This document shows, piece after piece, positions 1 through 4,658 of a stretch of DNA of 9,502 bases (position 1 is the stretch's first letter; each line of letters starts with the position of its first letter). Below the pieces are notes generated by a model that ran no database searches, was not told the origin of the DNA, and saw only the letters and a list, made by a program, of their open reading frames with translations. The translations under genes were made by a program, and so were the position numbers. Source of the DNA: JAICLL01 sp035252155 (GTDB lineage: Bacteria > Planctomycetota > Planctomycetia > Pirellulales > JAICIG01); NCBI GenBank assembly GCA_035252155.1, contig DATFDL010000269.1, positions 1-9,502 on the forward strand. Reading direction: 5' to 3'.

Positions 1-11
1 CCCCTAGCCCC

Positions 12-398
12 TTACTCCCCCCGCAGCCAATCCGGCACGCGCTGCAACTGCCCTTGGCGATCGATGCAGGCTAGCGTGGTCTGTGCCTCGGCCAAAAGGT
101 CATCGCCGCGAAACAGGCGATACTCGTGCTCGATCTTGGCGGGCGAGACACCGACCAGGGTCGTGTGCAGCCGTAGCACGTCGTCGTAGCGGGCGGGGCG
201 GCGATAGCGGCAGGCGATTTTGACAATCACCATGTAAATGCCCGACTCTTCGACGCGGCGATAATCATAGCCGGCCGCGCGCAACAATTCGGTGCGGCCC
301 ATCTCGAAGTACGTCAGGTAATTGGCGTGATGCAGCACGCCCATCGCGTCGGTCTCTTGGTAGCGGACGCGGATTTCGATTTCGTGTTCGCGAATCAT
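12..398 (-). CDS. Acyl-CoA thioesterase, YbgC/4HBT hotdog family
   Basis: A 128-residue protein of the single-hotdog 4HBT superfamily, expected to hydrolyse acyl-CoA or acyl-ACP thioesters in the cytoplasm. The family signature is plain near the N-terminus: V-R-Y-Q-E-T-D17-A-M-G-V-L-H-H-A-N-Y-L-x-Y-F-E. D17 sits where YbgC-type enzymes carry the catalytic aspartate, and HHANY follows. Its length matches the family (about 130 residues). The open frame runs upstream to 557, but homology begins at the ATG at 398, and an AAGGA at 409-413 lies 10 nt ahead of it, so I use that start. It diverges from the ACT-domain gene across 116 bp. Acyl substrate and physiological role cannot be read from sequence; a tol-pal context typical of ybgC is not present here. 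Confidence 0.9.
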   Translation of the reverse strand: MIREHEIEIRVRYQETDAMGVLHHANYLTYFEMGRTELLRAAGYDYRRVEESGIYMVIVKIACRYRRPARYDDVLRLHTTLVGVSPAKIEHEYRLFRGDDLLAEAQTTLACIDRQGQLQRVPDWLRGE

Positions 399-411
399 GT
401 AAGGTCGTTCC

Positions 412-440
412 TTGACGGAACCAGCGATCTGCTTTATAGT
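412..440 (+). promoter_or_regulatory. Sigma-70-type promoter for the ACT-domain gene
   Basis: TTGACG (412-417) and TATAGT (435-440) are separated by exactly 17 nt, each one base from the sigma-70 consensus. Transcription would begin near 447, leaving a leader of about 68 nt before the ATG at 515. The -35 box overlaps the Shine-Dalgarno sequence of the divergent thioesterase gene. On the other strand TATAAA (433-438) overlaps the same -10 region, so a back-to-back promoter for the thioesterase is possible, but its -35 is poor. Confidence 0.55.
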
Positions 441-514
441 TATGCAACTTCTGACGTCGCCCGGCCGCTCTTTCCACCATAGCCGCCGGCGGCGATTTTG
501 GGAAAGCGCATCGC

Positions 515-1006
515 ATGAGCATTGGCGAAGGCACGGGGCTTGACCTCTCGACGGCACGCGGCCGCAATTACCCCTCGATCCGCCAATTCACCGTCTTTCT
601 CGAAAACCGGGTGGGGCAATTGCTGGAAGTTGTGCGGCGGTTTGAAGGCAGCAAGGTCCGCATCGTCGCCTTTTCGATCGTCGATTCCGCCGAATGCGCC
701 TTCGTGCGGTTTTTGCTGAGCCACCCCGAACAGGGACGCGAAATTTTGGAACGCGCAGGATTGGCGATGATCGAAAGCGATCTGATCGGCGTCGAACTGC
801 CCGACATTCCGCAGCCGCTCTTGAAAGTCTGTACCGCGCTACTGCAGGCCGAGATCAACATCATCCAGGCCTATCCGTTGCTGTTGCGTCCGCACGGGCG
901 GCCCTGCGTGGCCCTGATGGTCGACAACATCGAAATGGGGCTGGAGACGTTGGCCGCCAAGGGGTTTACGATGATCAGCGAGGCCGACCTGGCCGAGAAT
1001 GAATGA
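515..1006 (+). CDS. Tandem ACT-domain protein (orphan regulatory protein)
   Basis: A 163-residue protein made almost entirely of two ACT-like modules, roughly residues 23-93 (QFTVFLENRVGQLLEVV...) and 94-158 (VELPDIPQPLLKVCTALLQ...). The first shows the classic ACT opening, a beta strand followed by N-R-x-G-x-L at the turn into the first helix. ACT domains usually bind amino acids and control enzymes of amino-acid metabolism. No catalytic domain is attached, so this is probably a free-standing sensor or regulatory subunit; its ligand and partner are unknown. The ATG at 515 has GGAAAG at 501-506 with 8 nt spacing and a near-consensus promoter upstream. Its TGA directly abuts the stop codon of the convergent gene. 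Confidence 0.82.
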   Translation: MSIGEGTGLDLSTARGRNYPSIRQFTVFLENRVGQLLEVVRRFEGSKVRIVAFSIVDSAECAFVRFLLSHPEQGREILERAGLAMIESDLIGVELPDIPQPLLKVCTALLQAEINIIQAYPLLLRPHGRPCVALMVDNIEMGLETLAAKGFTMISEADLAENE

Positions 1007-1339
1007 TCACGCCACGCGGCGGAGCGTCTCGCGCGCCCGCTGGCGGCCGATGTCGGCCAACACTGTTTGGACGACCCGCTCGCCAGCCTGCGAAACAATG
1101 GCGCCGATCGCCACGGGCGACAGCTTCGGATAGCGGTCGGCCAAGGTCTGAACTTCTGCCCGGATGATCGGCCCCGCTTTGGCGCGAATGTAGCCCCGCG
1201 CCTCGGCCCGGGCGAAACCCACGGCGCGCGTCTCCACCGATTCGCGCACCAGCGCATAGCTGCGCTGCGCCACCTGGCGCGACAGGTCGGCGATCGAAGG
1301 CAACGACCAGATCGATGTCAGCCGATCGAACAAGCTCAT
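1007..1339 (-). CDS. Hypothetical protein, 110 residues, basic and helical
   Basis: I do not recognise this protein. From the ATG at 1339 it is 110 residues, rich in Arg and Ala, with no signal peptide or clear membrane segment and long stretches that look helical. The C-terminal half (IIRAEVQTLADRYPKLSPV, then AIGAIVSQAGERVVQTVLAD) has the regular hydrophobic spacing of a folded helical domain. AAAGGA at 1349-1354, 9 nt upstream, fixes the start; the frame continues to 1546 but that extension reads through palindromic repeat R1 and is unlikely to be coding. The stop at 1007-1009 touches the stop of the convergent ACT gene. No function is proposed. Confidence 0.7.
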   Translation of the reverse strand: MSLFDRLTSIWSLPSIADLSRQVAQRSYALVRESVETRAVGFARAEARGYIRAKAGPIIRAEVQTLADRYPKLSPVAIGAIVSQAGERVVQTVLADIGRQRARETLRRVA

Positions 1340-1373
1340 ACGCGGGAGTCCTTTCGCGGTGCGTCGGTTCGCT

Positions 1374-1474
1374 ACGAGCGGACGAAAAACAACTTCGGCA
1401 GTTTTGTCGGCCGCACCTAGCCTCTCCCGGAGGGAGAGGAAGCTGTGGGACGAAGTTATTTTTCGTCCGCTCGT
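1374..1474. repeat. Palindromic element R1 (24-bp inverted arms, central hairpin)
   Basis: Arms 1374-1397 and 1451-1474 are complementary over 24 bp with one mismatch (C1390 against A1458). Between them 1421-1439 forms a perfect 8-bp stem, CCTCTCCC/GGGAGAGG, with a 3-nt loop. The right arm folds by itself (GGACGAA 1448-1454 with TTCGTCC 1462-1468); the left arm keeps only a weak 4-bp version. It lies in the intergenic space 1340-1638, upstream of both flanking genes. No transposase or clear target duplication is visible. Confidence 0.75.
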
Positions 1475-1533
1475 TACTATCCATTGCATCGTTTGGGCCG
1501 ACACCGATTCTTCAGTGCAACTATCTTGAAGGC

Positions 1534-1562
1534 TTGACAAGCCCACCTTTTCGGGCTACAGA
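1534..1562 (+). promoter_or_regulatory. Possible promoter/leader for the PilZ gene
   Basis: A perfect TTGACA (1534-1539) is followed after 17 nt by TACAGA (1557-1562), a poor -10. The -35 box sits inside a small hairpin, GGCTT-GAC-AAGCC (1531-1543), which overlaps an alternative stem AGCCC/GGGCT (1540-1557). Apart from R1 and this site I see nothing else in the 299-bp gap before the PilZ gene. Confidence 0.3.
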
Positions 1563-1638
1563 ACCTTGAGACCTTAGCTTGCGGCCATGACGGCCGCAAA
1601 CTCGCAGCTATCGCCAGAATCGGTAGAGGCAGCCAATC

Positions 1639-1995
1639 TTGACGCCGCATTCAGCGACCGCCGAAGTCGAACCCCTCGCGCCTGCCAGCGGCAGTCTGCC
1701 GGACTTTATGTCCGACGCCGACCGGCGCGGTGGCGATCGTCGCCCAGTGTTGTCGTCGGTGTTGGCCGAGCCGCTTGACGACAACTTTCAGCCGGCCGGT
1801 ACGGCGTTCGTTGCTCTGACGCGCAACGTCTCGCGCGGAGGCATCGCTCTGCTCTACACGCAGCCGATTGGGGCCAAGTATTTGGCGCTCCGGCAGCCGG
1901 GGCTCGAAGGTCGTGCCCGTTACGTGGAAGTCATCCGCTCGAAACTGATCGGCTACGGCTACGAGATCGCCGGGCGGTTTATCGAGCCGGCGTGA
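1639..1995 (+). CDS. PilZ-domain protein (probable c-di-GMP binding)
   Basis: A small single-domain protein of the PilZ family, which binds cyclic di-GMP and relays it to motility, adhesion or exopolysaccharide targets. Both halves of the binding signature are present: RxxxR as R30-G-G-D-R34, and (D/N)xSxxG as N63-V-S-R-G-G68, with the intervening beta strand. The start is uncertain. TTG at 1639 has AGAGG at 1625-1629, 9 nt upstream, giving 118 residues; ATG at 1708 begins just before the conserved domain and gives 95. An ATG at 1587 opens a different frame across the first part and ends at 1778, so an N-terminal frameshift is not excluded. It is transcribed toward the cysteine desulfurase gene, with repeat R2 between them. 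The nearby polysaccharide operon makes a surface-glycan role tempting but unproven. Confidence 0.72.
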   Translation: MTPHSATAEVEPLAPASGSLPDFMSDADRRGGDRRPVLSSVLAEPLDDNFQPAGTAFVALTRNVSRGGIALLYTQPIGAKYLALRQPGLEGRARYVEVIRSKLIGYGYEIAGRFIEPA

Positions 1996-2053
1996 GTTCC
2001 TAACCACGAAAATCTGATCGGTTTTGACACTAGAAATCAGAAATGGCGGGAAC

Positions 2054-2140
2054 CGGCATGTGGCACAGCCGCCCTCGGCTGTGCATCGCCGACGCAGTCG
2101 GCATCGCGGAACCGGCCGAGGGCGGCTGGTCCACATGCCG
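2054..2140. repeat. Palindromic cloverleaf-like element R2
   Basis: An outer 10-bp perfect stem (CGGCATGTGG 2054-2063 with CCACATGCCG 2131-2140) encloses three hairpins: 2063-2084 (9-bp stem, loop CCCT), 2088-2102 (GCCGAC/GTCGGC, loop GCA) and 2111-2130 (8-bp stem with one G-T pair, loop AGGG). The whole arms, 2054-2083 and 2111-2140, also pair with each other except at five positions. It fills the middle of the 181-bp gap between two convergent genes (PilZ stop 1995, desulfurase stop 2177) and could double as a bidirectional terminator, although no T-run follows. Confidence 0.85.
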
Positions 2141-2176
2141 ATCTCGAGAGCCAAACCGGATTAGGGAACGGTCTCT

Positions 2177-3379
2177 CTAGCCCAGAAGTTTCCGCAGTCG
2201 GCAGACGGCTTCGGCCACCGACTCGATGGCGTAGTCCACCTCTTCTTCGGTATTGAATCGCCCCAGTCCGAAGCGCAGGCTGGCCCTCGTCAGATCGTCG
2301 TTTAGGCCAAGCGCACGCAAAACGTGGCTGGGTTCCGGGTCGGCCGACGTGCAGGCGCTGCCCGAACTGACCGCCAGATGCTTCATGCTCATCATCAGCG
2401 CTTCGCCGTCGACTTGGGCAAAGCTCACATTAAGATTGCCGGGCAACCGCCGCGCAACTCCCTCGGTCGAGTCGAGCTCGAGCGCGGGACCATTGAGCGA
2501 GACGCCGTCGAGCGAGTCGATCAATCCTTGATAGAGCCGATCGCGCAGTCCTGCCAGCCGACCGGATTCGGCAGGCATCTCGTCTAAACACAATTCGAGC
2601 GCCCGCGCGAAACCGACGATGCCTGGTACATTCAGCGTGCCGCTGCGCAAACGCCCTTCTTGTCCGCCACCGTCTATTTGCGATTGCAGCCGCACCGATG
2701 GCGAACCACGCCGCACATAAAGCGCTCCGACGCCCTTCGGGCCGTAGAGCTTGTGCGCGCTGAAGCTAAGCAGGTCGACACCGAGCCCATTGACATCGAC
2801 CGGGATCTTACCGACGGCCTGGGTGGCGTCGCAGTGTAACCAGACGCCGCGGCTGCGGCAGATCTCGCCGATCGCCACGATGGGCTGAATCGCGCCGATC
2901 TCATTGTTGGCGAGCATGACCGAGACCAATGCGGTGTCATCGCGAATGGCGTCGGCCACCTGCTGCGGATCGACGATGCCGGCCTGAGGGTCGCCCGCCT
3001 TCGCAACCGGCACGAGCGTCACTTCATAACCGTGCCTGGCCAGCCGGGCCAATGGGTCGAGCACCGCTCTGTGTTCAGTGGCGACGCTCACCAGATGGTT
3101 GCCACGCCGTTTGGTCCGTTCGGCGACGCCGCGTATCGCCAGGTTGTTGCTTTCGGTGGCGCCGCTGGTGAAGACGATCTCGCGCGCTTGCGCGCCGATG
3201 GCCGCGGCGATTCTCTCACGGGCGTCAGTGACCGCGTCGCGTGCCTCCCAACCAAACGTATGGCTGACGCTGCCCGCGTTGCCAAACCGTTCGATGAAAA
3301 ACGGCAACATCGCTTCGACCACCCGCGGATCGACGCGGGTGGTGGCGTGATTGTCCATGTAGATCGGAAGCCGCACCAT
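2177..3379 (-). CDS. iscS: Cysteine desulfurase, IscS/NifS group I
   Basis: A 400-residue PLP-dependent enzyme that takes sulfur from L-cysteine as a persulfide for Fe-S cluster and thio-cofactor assembly, releasing alanine. From the ATG at 3379 the family landmarks are in register: LPIYMDNHATTRVDPRV at the N-terminus, TEH103 stacking on PLP, D184 and Q187 in HCDATQA, the Schiff-base lysine K210 in SFSAHKLYGPKG, and the persulfide cysteine C343 in SSGSACTSA. Length is close to E. coli IscS (404). The frame extends to a GTG at 3430, but those 17 residues enter repeat R3a and lack homology, so I use 3379; its Shine-Dalgarno is weak. No iscU, iscA or fdx lies next to it here. It follows the polysaccharide operon at 114 bp, separated by R3a, so it is probably an independent unit. 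Confidence 0.97.
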   Translation of the reverse strand: MVRLPIYMDNHATTRVDPRVVEAMLPFFIERFGNAGSVSHTFGWEARDAVTDARERIAAAIGAQAREIVFTSGATESNNLAIRGVAERTKRRGNHLVSVATEHRAVLDPLARLARHGYEVTLVPVAKAGDPQAGIVDPQQVADAIRDDTALVSVMLANNEIGAIQPIVAIGEICRSRGVWLHCDATQAVGKIPVDVNGLGVDLLSFSAHKLYGPKGVGALYVRRGSPSVRLQSQIDGGGQEGRLRSGTLNVPGIVGFARALELCLDEMPAESGRLAGLRDRLYQGLIDSLDGVSLNGPALELDSTEGVARRLPGNLNVSFAQVDGEALMMSMKHLAVSSGSACTSADPEPSHVLRALGLNDDLTRASLRFGLGRFNTEEEVDYAIESVAEAVCRLRKLLG

Positions 3380-3429
3380 CGATGAAATTCTCGCAGCCAC
3401 CAAGCAGCGGTCAAGCCAGCGATTGTCCA

Positions 3430-3470
3430 CTTTCGCTCCGCGAAAGCACGCCCTTTTCGCGGAGAGAAAG
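3430..3470. repeat. Palindromic repeat R3a, copy of R3b
   Basis: Sixteen of the bases at 3430-3445 pair with 3455-3470 with one mismatch. The left arm also folds alone: CTTTCGC-TCC-GCGAAAG (3430-3446), a 7-bp stem. It matches the reverse complement of 7220-7272 over about 45 bp, including a shared trailing AGGCGAC, so the two are copies of one element. It lies in the 114-bp gap between the ATPase stop (3494) and the desulfurase start (3379), where it could attenuate read-through, although it lacks the T-run of an intrinsic terminator. Confidence 0.8.
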
Positions 3471-3493
3471 GCGACGATAAGTGCGAATGGCGC

Positions 3494-4249
3494 CTATGCC
3501 GCTTGGCGGGCGGTGGAGAAGTGCTGCTCGTAGGCAGCGATGACCTCGGCTGTCGAACCGCTCAGGCGGATCGCGCCGTGGTCCATCCAGATCGCCCGGT
3601 CGCAGAGCTTGGCAATCGAGCTCAAGTCGTGGCTCACCATCACGATGATCTCAGCCTTCGACATCATCTCGCGCATGCGTCGGGCAGCTTTTTCTTGAAA
3701 CGCCAGGTCGCCGACGGAAAGCACCTCGTCGACCAGCAGGATCTCCGGCTCGATGGCCGTGGCGATCGCGAATGCCAGCCGCACCGACATGCCGGCCGAA
3801 TAATAGCGCACTGGCATGTTCAAGAAATCGCCCAATTCGCTGAACTCGGCGATGGCATCGATCTTGCAGCGGATGGTGCGCGGCGTTTCGCCCTGCAAAT
3901 AACTACGATAACCGATGTTCTCCCAGCCGGTGGCATCGCCCTCAAAGCCCAGGGCAATATCGAACAACGAGCTGATTTGCCCGGTCACCAGCCGCCGTCC
4001 ACGGCTGGGTGGGTAGATTCCGGCCAAAAGCCGCAGCAGCGTACTTTTGCCAGCGCCATTATGGCCGATGATGCCCAACCGCTGGCCGTCTCCCACCGCG
4101 AGGTTGATGCCGCGCAGGGCATGGACGGTCATCCGCGGATTGGCTGATTGGCGGAACAACCCGCGCACGACGAACTCCTTCAACGTCACGCCGGTGTTCT
4201 TCCGCACCTGAAAAGTCAGGTCGAGATCTTCGAGTTCGATTTTGGCCAT
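3494..4249 (-). CDS. wzt: Polysaccharide ABC transporter ATP-binding protein, Wzt/TagH type
   Basis: A 251-residue ATPase that would power export of a lipid-linked polysaccharide through the permease encoded at 8610-9392. Visible motifs: Walker A G62-H-N-G-A-G-K68-S-T, the variant signature Y-S151-A-G-M-S-V-R-L-A-F typical of Wzt/TagH proteins in place of LSGGQ, Walker B I-L-L-V-D174-E175, and switch histidine H207. The N-terminal stretch with NTGVTLKEFVVRGL is the usual Wzt insertion before the nucleotide-binding core. It ends soon after the core, so the C-terminal carbohydrate-binding domain of O9a-type Wzt is absent. The start at 4249 is 6 nt below the stop of the preceding coiled-coil gene with no clear Shine-Dalgarno, suggesting translational coupling. 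Last gene of the operon. Confidence 0.95.
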   Translation of the reverse strand: MAKIELEDLDLTFQVRKNTGVTLKEFVVRGLFRQSANPRMTVHALRGINLAVGDGQRLGIIGHNGAGKSTLLRLLAGIYPPSRGRRLVTGQISSLFDIALGFEGDATGWENIGYRSYLQGETPRTIRCKIDAIAEFSELGDFLNMPVRYYSAGMSVRLAFAIATAIEPEILLVDEVLSVGDLAFQEKAARRMREMMSKAEIIVMVSHDLSSIAKLCDRAIWMDHGAIRLSGSTAEVIAAYEQHFSTARQAA

Positions 4250-4255
4250 GAGGGT

Positions 4256-4639
4256 TCAAGCGGTGTTGCGATAATATACCGAAGGAGGCGGCAGCGGGGC
4301 CAGCCTGATTACGCGGGCGGCGCCGTCGCTCTCGCCGCCTGGCGCATCGGATTGCGCAGCCGCCAATGCGTCGACTCGCGCGTGCAGTCTCGCCAGTTCG
4401 CGCACCAGGCATTCCATCATCAAGCTGGTTTCGTGCGCCGCCGCCGCCGCCTGGGCTTCGCGGCGAGCCTCGGCCGCCGCGAGTTGCTTGGTTAGTTCGT
4501 CGGTCTGCGAAGCCACGCGGCGAAAGTCGTCGGCCAGCGCAAGAACCATGTGCGCATGAAATTGCCGTAGCGCGCCCTGCCGCGGTCCGCTCGTGCGGCG
4601 CCATATCCACTGTGCCAGGTTATTGATCCAGCGTTTCAC
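4256..4639 (-). CDS. Small coiled-coil protein between glycosyltransferase and Wzt
   Basis: A 127-residue protein from a GTG at 4639 (GGA 6 nt upstream, 19 nt after the preceding stop). I do not recognise a family. It opens with a basic, Trp-rich segment (VKRWINNLAQWIWRRTSG) that could lie along a membrane surface, continues with a long amphipathic helix of coiled-coil character (about residues 24-96, rich in Ala, Glu, Gln and Arg with spaced Leu/Val), and ends in a Pro-rich tail with VYYRN. There is no signal peptide and no cysteine pair. The open frame extends to 4771 but overlaps the glycosyltransferase and reads as low-complexity there. Its place between glycosyltransferase and ATPase suggests a scaffold, tether or chain-length element for the export complex; that is inference. 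Confidence 0.7.
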   Translation of the reverse strand: MKRWINNLAQWIWRRTSGPRQGALRQFHAHMVLALADDFRRVASQTDELTKQLAAAEARREAQAAAAAHETSLMMECLVRELARLHARVDALAAAQSDAPGGESDGAARVIRLAPLPPPSVYYRNTA

Positions 4640-4658
4640 GGTGTTTCCGTTGCGTCGG

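Noticed and set aside
2063..2140. R2 as a tRNA because of its cloverleaf fold
   Set aside because: Stem lengths and loops do not match: no T-psi-C loop sequence, no 7-nt anticodon loop and a 10-bp closing stem.
3430..3470. R3a as an intrinsic terminator of the polysaccharide operon
   Set aside because: The stem is good but no T-run follows on the minus strand, and the same sequence occurs inside a gene, so repeat identity explains it better.
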